From positions 151,350 to 215,349 of the forward strand of contig CANPYK010000001.1 of the NCBI GenBank assembly GCA_947588605.1: a stretch of 64,000 bases of DNA, given 5' to 3'. Both the position numbers and the translations under genes were made by a program. The stretch is from an uncultured Oscillospiraceae bacterium (GTDB taxonomy: Bacteria; Bacillota; Clostridia; Oscillospirales; Oscillospiraceae). The notes beneath the pieces are model-generated. The model saw only the letters and a program-made list of their open reading frames with translations, was not told where the DNA came from and ran no database searches. How positions within the stretch are numbered: the first letter of the stretch is position 1; every line of letters begins with the position of its first letter. Positions 50,297 through 58,440 of this stretch are shown piece by piece.

Positions 50297-50743
50297 AAGG
50301 CGACGAGGGCGGTTTGTCGGGACCGCTCTCATGTCCCACGCTCGCTGCCCCCCTGCCCCCCCTCCTACGAGGAGGGGGCGAAAAAGGTTTGCGCCTGCGG
50401 CGCAGTTTTGATTTGCCCGCGCGGCGGGGACGGGGGACGAGAGACGGGTGAACGGGCGGGTTTAGAACCCGCCCCTACAGTTTCCCAGGTTGTCTTCAAT
50501 TATCGCCGTACGGGCCGCCGCCTACGGCGGCCCATTTCTCGGCTTTTGGTTTGCCCCAAATCCCCGCTGTAGGGGCGGGTTCCAAACCCGCCCGTGCCAC
50601 GTGGCGTGACGGAATGGTTCTGGTATAACGCACCAACCCCGGTTTTAGAGCCCCCTCCTCGTAGGAGGGGGGCAGGGGGGTAGCGAACGTCGGACGACAG
50701 GACGGTCCCGTTGTGGTGGGGAAGTGGGGGACATTGGGGCGCT
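50297..50743. repeat. GC-rich intergenic repeat island 3
   Basis: About 450 bp with no gene. It carries the CTACGAGGAGGGGGC module twice (around 50370 and, inverted, 50660), GGGCGGGTT/AACCCGCCC hairpins near 50455 and 50580, and GCCGTACGGGC. It separates two convergent genes. Confidence 0.75.
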
Positions 50744-51943
50744 CTACACCCCGTGTATCATCTCCGACAGCGCCATGAGGAACGGACCCGCGCCTTTGCC
50801 CTCGTCGGTCATGTAATAAGCCGGGTTTTCGTAGTTGTCAGAGCCGTTGGCAGAGGCCTTGAGGTAGATGTCCGTGAGGTGTCCGTCCTGAAGCTTCGTC
50901 TCCGCAAGGCCCGTGAAGGCCCGGAGGGCGGGTTCGGTGTAAGCGGACTCCAGCCAGCCCAGGCGTACGCCCTTGAGCATGGTGTAGGCCAGCATCGCCG
51001 TGCCGCTGGTCTCCGGGCGGTTGGTTTCCGAGGCGGGCCGGTCGGTGAGGTTCGTCCAGAGCCCGTCCGGGCGCTGGTAGGGGAGGAGCCCGTCTACGAA
51101 CTGCCGCAGCGCCGCTTTTCGGGCGGGGACGTATCGCGCCGGGGTCACGTCGATGAGGTCGGCCATGGCCATGCCGTACCAGCCCATGGAGCGCGTCCAG
51201 AACCAGGGGCAGGCGTCCGTGGATCCGTTCCCGGCGTGGTAGTAAAGGCCGTTCGGGGCGCAAAGCTCCTTGGATACCCAGCTGAGCCTCCGGTCCACCA
51301 GCGCAAGCTGGTGCTCGTCGCCAATGGCGGCGGCGTGGCGGGCCAGGAAGGGCTGGAGCATGTAGATGCCGTCCAGCCACACGGCGTAGCGCGGCGGCCT
51401 GAGCTTGGCCCAGGTGTGCCAGTAGTTGCCGCCCAGGGCCTCGTCCGTGTGCTCCGTGGCCACATTATGCCCGACTGAGTTGACATAATGCGTATCCGTC
51501 AAGTCCCGGTACAGCTCCCGGCAGACGTCAGCGGCGCGCGGGTCCTCATTTGTAAGCCGTACCAGCAGTGCCGCCGTCTTGTAGCAGTCCGCGCCGTGGC
51601 AGTCCACATATCCGCCCAGCTCCCGGCTCACGTGCCAGCGCCCGTCGGGGCCGGGGACCAGGAGGGCGTCCACGTACCGCCGGACGTAGTCCCTGTACCG
51701 CTCCGCCTTGGGCGCGCCCGCCTCCGCCAGGTCGAAAAGCCCCTCCATGACCACGCCGGTGTAGTAGCTCCAGTCAAAGAGATAGGGGTCCCGCGCCGGG
51801 GTGCGGTGCTCGTTGTCCCAGGTGAAAAAGCGCCCGGTGTCCGCCACCACCGGCTCCGGCACGTTCACCGGGGAATCTACGGTGAGGGCGTCGGCCCAGG
51901 CCAGGGCCTTTCGGACGGCGTCGTCGATCCTTGCTTGCTCCAT
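50744..51943 (-). CDS. Glycoside hydrolase family 88/105 (unsaturated rhamnogalacturonyl hydrolase-like)
   Basis: About 399 residues. Motifs of GH105 (YteR/YesR) are present: ATEHTDEALGGNYWHTW, AVWLDGIYMLQPFLAR, and CPWFWTRSMGWYGMAMAD. Such enzymes remove unsaturated uronic acids from pectin or host glycan fragments. There is no signal peptide, fitting cytosolic action. The ATG at 51943 is supported by GGGGTGA upstream; a GTG at 51952 would overlap the preceding stop. It is last in a four-gene overlapping operon. Confidence 0.88.
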   Translation of the reverse strand: MEQARIDDAVRKALAWADALTVDSPVNVPEPVVADTGRFFTWDNEHRTPARDPYLFDWSYYTGVVMEGLFDLAEAGAPKAERYRDYVRRYVDALLVPGPDGRWHVSRELGGYVDCHGADCYKTAALLVRLTNEDPRAADVCRELYRDLTDTHYVNSVGHNVATEHTDEALGGNYWHTWAKLRPPRYAVWLDGIYMLQPFLARHAAAIGDEHQLALVDRRLSWVSKELCAPNGLYYHAGNGSTDACPWFWTRSMGWYGMAMADLIDVTPARYVPARKAALRQFVDGLLPYQRPDGLWTNLTDRPASETNRPETSGTAMLAYTMLKGVRLGWLESAYTEPALRAFTGLAETKLQDGHLTDIYLKASANGSDNYENPAYYMTDEGKGAGPFLMALSEMIHGV

Positions 51944-51948
51944 GCGTC

Positions 51949-52407
51949 TCACCCCTTCCCCGTCAGCGCCCGCAAAAGGGCCTCACAGCCGGCTGTCACG
52001 TCCCGCCAGGTGGCTTCGAAGTCCCCGGTGTACCAGGGGTCGGCCACGTCCCGGCCCTCGCCGGTGTAATCGAGAAGAAGCCTGATCTTCCCCTCCCGGT
52101 CCGGGCCCGTGAGGCGCCGGGTGTTGCGGATATTGGCCCGGTCCATGCACACCAGAAGGTCGAACCGCCGGTAGTCCTCCGCCGTCACCTGCCGGGCGGT
52201 TTTCCCCTCGCAGGTGAGGCCGTGGCGCAGGAGCTCCCGCCGCGCCGGGGGATAGACGGGGTTGCCCAGCTCCTCCGTGCTGGTGGCGGCGGACTCGATG
52301 ACGAAGTCCCGCTCCAGGCCCGCGTCCCGCACCAGCTTTTTCATCACAAATTCCGCCATGGGGGACCGGCAGATGTTCCCGTGGCAGATAAAGAGGATCC
52401 TTGTCAC
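51949..52407 (-). CDS. Low-molecular-weight protein-tyrosine phosphatase
   Basis: 152 residues. The catalytic P-loop CHGNICRSP (C-x5-R) is at residues 8-16, and the acid loop is DVADPWYTGDF near residue 120. Members dephosphorylate Tyr/Arg residues and often regulate capsule or stress kinases. It starts with GTG overlapping the EutH-like stop by 4 nt (GTGA). Confidence 0.92.
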   Translation of the reverse strand: MTRILFICHGNICRSPMAEFVMKKLVRDAGLERDFVIESAATSTEELGNPVYPPARRELLRHGLTCEGKTARQVTAEDYRRFDLLVCMDRANIRNTRRLTGPDREGKIRLLLDYTGEGRDVADPWYTGDFEATWRDVTAGCEALLRALTGKG

Positions 52408-53480
52408 GCGGCCTTCTCCTTCCTCGTCACCGCCACGGCCAGCACGGCGGCGGCAAAAGCGCCGGAGAGCTTGGCCGCGATGAGCGGGGAGAGCAGGTCC
52501 GGCTCGGTGCTGACGACGAAGCCCATGTGGGCGGCCAGGAGGCTGGCGCCGGAGACGAGAAAAGCGGCGGCGGCGATCTGACCGCGCTTGCCCATGCCGC
52601 CAAACTCCGTGAGCGTGGGCAGAGGCGTGGCAAGGCCGATGAGCATCCCCGTAAGGCTCTGGGAGCTCAGCCCCAGCTTGCGCCCCAGCCAGGTGAAGGG
52701 CTTGGCGAGGGCGCGGCGCAGGAGCTCCGCCATGGGCAGGGACCCCAGCTGGACCACACCGATGGAGGCCACCACGGCCAGGGATTCGGAGATGGGCGTC
52801 ATGCCCTTCACCGGGTTCCAGCCGGTGAGGGACTCCACGGCGGCTAGGATGAGCCCGCAGGTGACGACGATCTTGATGGCCGCCGCCACGGCGTAAAAGC
52901 CCTTGACCATCTTCTCCGGAATTTTCCAAAGACCCAGCCCCAGCAGCAGCGACATGACGAAGATGGGCACGTTCTGCCAAAGGCACGCCGCTATGGGCAG
53001 TCCGCAGCAAAGACCGCCCAGCACCAGCCCCACGGGCATGGTTGCCAGCCCCAGCATGATCCCACGGGCGAAGGGGGCCTGGGATTCCCTGTCGATCATC
53101 CCCATGCCCACGGGGATGGTGAAGACCATGGTACACCCGAAGATGGACGCGGCCACGATGCCGGCGTAGCGCCCCACCAGGGGGTCGAGAGCGAGCTCCG
53201 TGGCCAGCTGGTAGCCGCCCATGTCGATGGAGAGGACGCTCCCAAACATGGCCGGGTCCACGCCGATGGCGGTGTAGACCGGGGTAACGATCTTTCCCAG
53301 CGCCCCGGCCAGCGCCGGGGCAAGGCTGATGATGCCGGTCATGGAGAGGGCCATGGGGCCCAGGAGCTCAAAGCCCTTTTCAAATTGCGCCCCCAGGCCG
53401 AATTTGTTGCCCAAGATCCTGTCAAGTCCGCCCAGCACAATGCCCACGGACATGACGATCATCAAAACACGGTTGATCAT
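52404..53480 (-). CDS. eutH: EutH-family (ethanolamine permease-like) membrane protein
   Basis: 358 residues with about ten hydrophobic segments, including the conserved NRVLMIVMSVGIVLGGLDRI, MTGIISLAPALAG and FGSVLSIDMGGYQLATELAL of EutH. EutH carries ethanolamine at low pH. No other eut gene is near, so the substrate may differ. It overlaps the genes on both sides by 4 nt, hence is strictly co-transcribed with the peptidase and phosphatase. Confidence 0.85.
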   Translation of the reverse strand: MINRVLMIVMSVGIVLGGLDRILGNKFGLGAQFEKGFELLGPMALSMTGIISLAPALAGALGKIVTPVYTAIGVDPAMFGSVLSIDMGGYQLATELALDPLVGRYAGIVAASIFGCTMVFTIPVGMGMIDRESQAPFARGIMLGLATMPVGLVLGGLCCGLPIAACLWQNVPIFVMSLLLGLGLWKIPEKMVKGFYAVAAAIKIVVTCGLILAAVESLTGWNPVKGMTPISESLAVVASIGVVQLGSLPMAELLRRALAKPFTWLGRKLGLSSQSLTGMLIGLATPLPTLTEFGGMGKRGQIAAAAFLVSGASLLAAHMGFVVSTEPDLLSPLIAAKLSGAFAAAVLAVAVTRKEKAA

Positions 53481-54745
53481 GAAAACGCCACAAACCCCTT
53501 CCGCATCTCGTCCTCAATGGCCTCCACGGTCCGGGGCGTGGCGGCGGAGAGGTTTTCGCACCCCGTCTCGGTCACCAGGCAGTTGTCCTCCAGCCGGAAG
53601 CCGACGCCCCACTCCTCGTGGTAGATGCCCACGTCCACGCAGAAGACCATGTTGGGCCCGACGACCTCGGGTGTCGCCACCACGTCGTGGACGTCGAAGC
53701 CCACATGGTGGGCCCCGCCGTGCCACATGAGGCGGGAGACGTTCCGCGCGTCGTCCAGCGCCCCGGCCTCCACCAGCCTCTCGGCGCAGAAGCGGCGGAT
53801 CTCCCGGTCCACCTCGGCCATGGGCATCCCCGGCTTGATGAGGTCGAACATGTGGTTTGAGGTGTCCAGCGCGCAGTTGAAAAGCCGCCTCTGGCGCTCC
53901 GTATACCGTCCATTGCAGGGCCAGCCCCGGGAGACGTCGGTCATGAGATGGTCGTGCCACGCCCCCACGTCGTTGAGGACCATGTCGCCGTCCAGGGCCT
54001 GGCCGGTGTAGGCGTTATAGTGGATGCAGAAGTTGTTGCGCCCGGCGGAGATGATGGAGGGGAAGGCCGGTCCCTGGGGTCCGTACTGGCCCAGGACGTA
54101 GTCCCACACCGCCTTATACTGGTATTCGTACATCCCCGGCCGGGAGGCGCGCATCATGGCCTTGATGCCCTCGGCGGTGATCGCCTCGGCCTGACGCATG
54201 GCCGCCAGCTCACAGGGCTGCTTCACAAGCCGCAGACGGCGGATGAGGGCGTCGGCGTTCTCCACCTTCAAAAAGGGGTAGTCCGACCGGGCCCGCCGCA
54301 AAAGCCGGTGGGCCGGCGCGTCCCGGTCCGAGGGCGCGGCGCGGTAGAGGTCCAGATAGAGGTTTTCAAACCGCCCGGAGGTTGCAAGGCGGTGGAGCTC
54401 CCCCTCAAACTCGGCCGCGTACCCCACGTTCTCCACGCCGGAGACCGCCACGGCTTCGTCGGGCTTGACGCGCCGGCCCGTCCAGCGCTCCGCCATCGGG
54501 TCCGGCGGCAGGAGAAAGAGCTTCTCCGTCACCGCGCCGCCGCCGTCCTTCCACGCCAAAAGCGCCAGCTCCCGCCCCTCCAGGCCCGTGAGATACACAA
54601 AGCTCCGGTGGGCGTAGAAGGGGTAAAACTCGTCGTTCGTCTTGCGCACCTCCACCCCGGAAAACAGCGCCAGCAGCGACCCCGGCTTCATCATCCCATA
54701 CAGCCTCTCCCGGTTCCCCCGGTAAAATTCCCTGTCCACAGTCAT
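53477..54745 (-). CDS. Xaa-Pro aminopeptidase/prolidase (M24B)
   Basis: 422 residues: an N-terminal domain (residues 1-170) and a C-terminal pita-bread domain with metal ligands in VLNDVGAWHDHLMTDVSRGW, MWHGGAHHVGFDVHDV and VFCVDVGIYHEEWGVGFRLE. It removes N-terminal residues adjacent to proline. The ATG at 54745 follows AAGGAAGGCGA. Upstream is an extended -10 (TGGTATAAT, minus strand, near 54780) with a weak TTGCGG -35. It heads the operon. Confidence 0.92.
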   Translation of the reverse strand: MTVDREFYRGNRERLYGMMKPGSLLALFSGVEVRKTNDEFYPFYAHRSFVYLTGLEGRELALLAWKDGGGAVTEKLFLLPPDPMAERWTGRRVKPDEAVAVSGVENVGYAAEFEGELHRLATSGRFENLYLDLYRAAPSDRDAPAHRLLRRARSDYPFLKVENADALIRRLRLVKQPCELAAMRQAEAITAEGIKAMMRASRPGMYEYQYKAVWDYVLGQYGPQGPAFPSIISAGRNNFCIHYNAYTGQALDGDMVLNDVGAWHDHLMTDVSRGWPCNGRYTERQRRLFNCALDTSNHMFDLIKPGMPMAEVDREIRRFCAERLVEAGALDDARNVSRLMWHGGAHHVGFDVHDVVATPEVVGPNMVFCVDVGIYHEEWGVGFRLEDNCLVTETGCENLSAATPRTVEAIEDEMRKGFVAFS

Positions 54746-54816
54746 TCGCCTTCCTTATCAATCAAATTTCGCCCCCATTATACCAGCATCTCCCCGCCTC
54801 CGCAAGGCGGGGAACC

Positions 54817-54852
54817 AAAAAATTGCCCGGCCGCCATCGTTGGCGGCCGGGC
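54817..54852 (-). terminator. Terminator of the small-protein/ABC-F side
   Basis: GCCCGGCCGCC pairs with GGCGGCCGGGC (11 bp) across a 6-nt loop, followed on the minus strand by AATTTTTTGG. It lies about 40 nt after the stop of the 46-residue protein. Confidence 0.88.
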
Positions 54853-54893
54853 TTCTCTATTCAATTGTCCGGCGTGATACTTCCGGCGTGCGG

Positions 54894-55034
54894 TCATCTC
54901 CAGAACTCGGGGTTCCGAAGCCGCTCTACGCCGCCGACGGCAGCCACGAAGCGAAGTCCCTGCGCAAGCTCACGCTCCACGCTGACGGTGTTCCTTCTGG
55001 CGTTTCCTTTCCTGTTAGTATCATGCTTTTTCAT
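54894..55034 (-). CDS. Small basic protein of unknown function
   Basis: A 46-codon frame starts at ATG 55034 behind TTTGGAGGCATTGACT. The sequence begins MKKHDTNRKGNARRN and ends LRNPEFWR; it is basic and has no hydrophobic segment. TATAAT occurs 45 nt upstream (about 55083-55088, minus strand) without a good -35. It lies between the ABC-F stop and a terminator. I do not recognise a family; the ribosome binding site, spacing and terminator argue that it is real. Confidence 0.55.
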   Translation of the reverse strand: MKKHDTNRKGNARRNTVSVERELAQGLRFVAAVGGVERLRNPEFWR

Positions 55035-55172
55035 AGTCAATGCCTCCAAAGAATTGTTGCGTCGTTCCTCGCGACGCCACTTATTATAGGCATATTTTCC
55101 GCAATAGAAATAGTGTTTATTGCGGACTGACTTTGCGAATCTTGCGCACGGAAAGCGATAAATTCGTCATTT

Positions 55173-56663
55173 TCAACACAGCGCCACGCGCCCCGTGGCC
55201 ACGTTCTCCACGAACGCCCGGTCGTGCTCCACAAAAAGCATGGTGGGGGCAAAGCGGGTCAGGAGCGCCTCGATCTGCATCCGGGAGATGACGTCCACGT
55301 AGTTCAACGGCTCGTCCCAGATGTAAAGGTGGGCGCGTTCGGCCAGGGACCGGGCCAGGAGGGCCTTCTTTTTCTGCCCCTGGGACCAGGTCTCCAGGGG
55401 CTTTTCAAACTGCGCCCGCTCAAACCCCAGCTTGCGGAGGATGGACTGGAAGACGCTGCGGTCGATGTCGAACCCGGCGGCGTAGTCCTCCAGACTGCCG
55501 CGCAGGTCGGAGGTGTCCTGGCTCACATAAGAGACGGTGAGGCCGGAGGCGGTGCGCACAAGCCCCGTGTGGGGCGCGTCCTCCCCCAAAATGAGCCGCA
55601 AGACGCTGGTTTTCCCGCACCCGTTGGGGCCGGTGAGGGCCAGACGCTCCCCGGGGCGAAGCTCGAAGGTGAGGCCGCGCACCACCTCCCGCCCGCCGTA
55701 GGCGACGGACACGTCCCGCAGCTCCACGATGCGCGGGGCCCGGTGGGTGAGGGGAGAGAGCTTCAGCTCCTCGTCCCGCTCGATGTTCCGCAGGAGCTTC
55801 GACTTGTCCTCCACGGCCCGCTCCCGGCGCTCCTCGATGGCCTTGGAGCGCTTTTGCTGTTTGGCGGCCTTGGCGGCCTGCTTGGGGGCCCAGCCCTTCT
55901 TCACGTCGGCTTTGTCCGTGTGGGAGAGGTACTTGGAGCGCTCGGCCTTGTCTGACCACTGGGCGTGCTCACGGGCCGCGTCGGTGAGGCGCGCGATCTC
56001 GCCGCGCAGCTTCTCGTTCTCCGCCCGCTCCCAGTCGTCCTGCCGCCGCTTGTTCTCCCACCAGACGGAGAAGGGCCCGCGTGTCACCTCGATGCTCGCC
56101 CGGTTGACGCTCAGGGTGTGGTCGGTACACCGGTCCAGCAGCGCCCGGTCGTGGCTCACCAGGATGAAGCCCTTTTTCCGCGCCAGATAGTCGCCCACCA
56201 GCTCCCTGGCGGCCATATCCAGGTGGTTCGTGGGCTCGTCGATGAGGGGAAAGGCGTCGGGCGCGGCAAAAAGCGCCGCCAGCTCCGCCCGTGTCCGCTC
56301 CCCGCCGGAGAGGGTCCCCAGGGGCCGCTCCAGAAGCTCCCCGTCGATGCCGAGCTTGGCAAGCTCCCGCAAAAGCCGCCATTGCTCCACCCCCTCCATA
56401 CGGTCGAGCAAGGCCCGCGCCGTGGGGAGTTCCGGGTCCTCCGCCCGGACGGGGAAATACTCAAAGACAAGGCCGGGGGCGGAAATGGTCCCGGAATAGG
56501 CAAGCTCCCCCAGGAGACACCGCAAAAACGTGGTCTTCCCCCGCCCGTTGCGCCCGGTGAAGCCCAGCCGCCAGTCTGTGTCCAGGCGGAAGGAGACATT
56601 TTCAAAGATGTTGTCGTGACTGCCCTCATAGGCAAAGGTGAAATTCGTAACGTCGATCAGCAT
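55173..56663 (-). CDS. ABC-F ribosomal protection ATPase, Lsa-like
   Basis: 496 residues with two ATP-binding domains and no membrane region. First P-loop FTGRNGRGKTTFLRCLLG with signature LGTLSGGERTRAEL and PLIDEPTNHLDMAAREL; second P-loop LTGPNGCGKTSVLRL with WSQGQKKKALLARSLA and IWDEPLNYVDV. The linker (ENEKLRGEIARLTDAAREHA) and the degenerate second Walker B, IWDEPLNYVDV, resemble Lsa-type proteins that displace lincosamides, streptogramin A and pleuromutilins from the ribosome. The resistance role is inferred. ATG 56663 follows GAAAGGCGCGGCT. The leader carries a uORF and a terminator. Confidence 0.88.
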   Translation of the reverse strand: MLIDVTNFTFAYEGSHDNIFENVSFRLDTDWRLGFTGRNGRGKTTFLRCLLGELAYSGTISAPGLVFEYFPVRAEDPELPTARALLDRMEGVEQWRLLRELAKLGIDGELLERPLGTLSGGERTRAELAALFAAPDAFPLIDEPTNHLDMAARELVGDYLARKKGFILVSHDRALLDRCTDHTLSVNRASIEVTRGPFSVWWENKRRQDDWERAENEKLRGEIARLTDAAREHAQWSDKAERSKYLSHTDKADVKKGWAPKQAAKAAKQQKRSKAIEERRERAVEDKSKLLRNIERDEELKLSPLTHRAPRIVELRDVSVAYGGREVVRGLTFELRPGERLALTGPNGCGKTSVLRLILGEDAPHTGLVRTASGLTVSYVSQDTSDLRGSLEDYAAGFDIDRSVFQSILRKLGFERAQFEKPLETWSQGQKKKALLARSLAERAHLYIWDEPLNYVDVISRMQIEALLTRFAPTMLFVEHDRAFVENVATGRVALC

Positions 56664-56678
56664 AGCCGCGCCTTTCAT

Positions 56679-56706
56679 AAAAAATGTGCCGCGGGAAGAT
56701 CCCACG
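56679..56706 (-). promoter_or_regulatory. Leader terminator of the ABC-F gene
   Basis: On the minus strand CGTGGGA pairs with TCCCGCG (one G-U pair) and is followed by GCACATTTTTT, 16 nt before the start codon. A larger upstream stem (GGCGC/GCGCC around 56765-56805) could be the competing fold. Confidence 0.65.
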
Positions 56707-56814
56707 ACTCGCAAAAGGGCGCTCAAACGCCCCAAAAGAGTGCAAAAGGATGGTATTTCTTCCCGCTTTCCGGCGCTCAGGGCACAAATAGCCCCTCCAA
56801 GTGCGCCTTAAAGT

Positions 56815-56835
56815 TTAAGCGAGAAAAGAAATCAT
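56815..56835 (-). CDS. Six-codon upstream ORF in the ABC-F leader
   Basis: ATG ATT TCT TTT CTC GCT TAA, encoding MISFLA, behind CTGGAGGTGCAGGG, a strong ribosome binding site. Short uORFs of this kind sense translation inhibitors by ribosome stalling and switch the leader fold of resistance genes such as lsa, vmlR and erm. The function is inferred. Confidence 0.6.
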   Translation of the reverse strand: MISFLA

Positions 56836-56864
56836 CCCTGCACCTCCAGGCTGTTGATGGAAAC

Positions 56865-56893
56865 AGGATAGCACAAGGAGACGGAGCTGTCAA
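56865..56893 (-). promoter_or_regulatory. Promoter of the ABC-F gene
   Basis: On the minus strand TTGACA, 17 bases, TATCCT (4/6). The leader would be about 195 nt long. Confidence 0.8.
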
Positions 56894-58080
56894 GAGGGGT
56901 GGGTTCTCGATTTTATCGTCGGCCGCTCAGTCTTCCAACCTTCGCTTCCCCCCTGCCCCCCTCCTACGAGGAGGGGGCGAAAAAAGGTTGCGGCTTCGCC
57001 GCAGTTTGGATTTGCCCGCGCGGCGGGGACGACCCTTCCGGCGCTTCGCGCCACCTCCCCCAGGGGGGAGTTAAAACGGGCGGGTTTGGAACCCGCCCCT
57101 ACAGTTTTAAATTGCGTTCCATCCCCGCCGTACGGGCCGCATCTCCGCGCTAAGAGCCGCCGCTTTGCGGCGGTTGCGCTCCGAAACGCGCCTGCGGGCG
57201 CAGCGCCCACGGCGGCCCGCGTTGCGATGACTTCCCACGTCATTTGGATGGTATAACCTTCCACATCCCCTGTAGGGGCGGGTTCCAAACCCGCCCGTGC
57301 CCACGTTGCGGGACGGGAACGGTTCCGATAAAACGGGAAATGCCGCTCAACGGGGGTTTGGATTTGCCCGTGCGGCGGGGACGGGGGCTCGAATCCCCCC
57401 TACCCCCCTTTCCCGGAACAGGGGGTCAAAAAGGTTTGCGGCTTCGCCGCATTCTCGATTTTATTGCGCCGGAGGCGCAATTTAATCTAAAGGCGGCGCG
57501 AAGCGCCGCAACCTTATTCCCCCGACCCCTTTTTCGGAAAAAGGGGTGCCGCCGCAGCGGCGGGGTATTCGAGCCCGTGGAGTGTAACTGGGGCTTTCGA
57601 TAATCGGATCATAGCACCACCCCGGCGCTTCGCGCCACCCCGACCTGGGAGGGGCAAAAGAGGGTGCGTTGACGAAACGGTTCCGATAACCCGCACCTGC
57701 CCCCCCGTCCCGGAGCCCCCTCCTCGTAGGAGGGGGGCAGGGGGGAAGCGAGCGTTGGATGACGGACCGGTCTCGACAATCCGTATCCGTTCCAATTACT
57801 CCGTACGGGCCGCCGCCCACGGCGGCCCGCGTTTCGATGACCTACCACGTCATTTGAATGGTATAACCTTCCACATCCCCTGTATGGGCGGGTTCCGAAC
57901 CCGCCCGTGCGCGGTTGCGGGACGGAAACGTTCCCGACAAAACGCATCCGCCCTCCGTCCCGGAGCCCCCTCCTCGTAGGAGGGGGGCAGGGGGGTAGCG
58001 AACGTGGGATGACGGACCGGTCCCGACAACCCGCACCCGCCTCCCGACACGCCCCGCTCCTCCGGCCGGGAGGGGCGGGG
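56894..58080. repeat. GC-rich intergenic repeat island 4 (largest)
   Basis: About 1.2 kb without a believable gene. It is built from at least three copies of CTACGAGGAGGGGGC-type modules (two of them inverted), GGGCGGGTT/AACCCGCCC hairpins, GCCGTACGGGCCG, CTTCGCCGCA, and GTCATTTGGATGGTATAACC/GTCATTTGAATGGTATAACC. The same modules occur in island 1 in the same relative order. ORFs of 60-130 codons here are products of the repeats. Confidence 0.75.
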
Positions 58081-58088
58081 GGAAGCGC

Positions 58089-58165
58089 TTATTCCTCCTC
58101 CCCCGAGAACCCGTCCACACCGTAGCCTGTGACGGTGTTGCCGCGGGACCAGGTGGTGGGGACGT
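58089..58165 (-). pseudogene. C-terminal fragment of an unidentified protein
   Basis: A minus-strand frame reads CYVPTTWSRGNTVTGYGVDG, then FSGEEE-stop (TAA at 58089-58091). It looks like natural coding sequence, not repeat. Upstream it is interrupted at once by the composite repeat at 58166. It is probably the remaining tail of a gene destroyed by repeat insertion. The family could not be identified. Confidence 0.35.
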
Positions 58166-58380
58166 AGCAGGGGGTTTCTGCTGTCACGCTGCGCGCGCTT
58201 TAGGGCCCCGCGCAATCGAAGATTGCGTGGGGAAAGGAGGAGCCAAGCCAGCGCCTGAGCCCTGCCGCTTGCGGCGGGGCGAGGCTAAGCGGCTTGAGCG
58301 ACGACGCGGGCACACTTGCGTGACAAAAGGTATTTTTTCCGACGTACATGCTGCCGGAAAAAATGCTCGATGAGAGTTTT
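58166..58380 (+). repeat. Composite multi-hairpin repeat, variant copy
   Basis: GGGGGTTTCTGCTGTCACG at the left, a long variable middle, CGTGACAAAAGGTATTTT, and the end hairpin TTTTTTCCGAC/GCCGGAAAAAA. The order equals the right two thirds of 31366-31560; the GTCACGC/GCGTGAC pair covaries with GTCGCCC/GGGCGAC there. The palindrome arm is missing. Confidence 0.75.
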
Positions 58381-58440
58381 TTGACAAACTGAAAAGCGAA
58401 ACGGCGCGGGCCGTTTCGCTTTTTGGATGGGTGCCTGTTT

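Noticed and set aside
56899..58215. Several 60-130 codon ORFs in repeat island 4
   Set aside because: They follow the repeat modules in several frames and both strands, without ribosome binding sites or recognisable domains.
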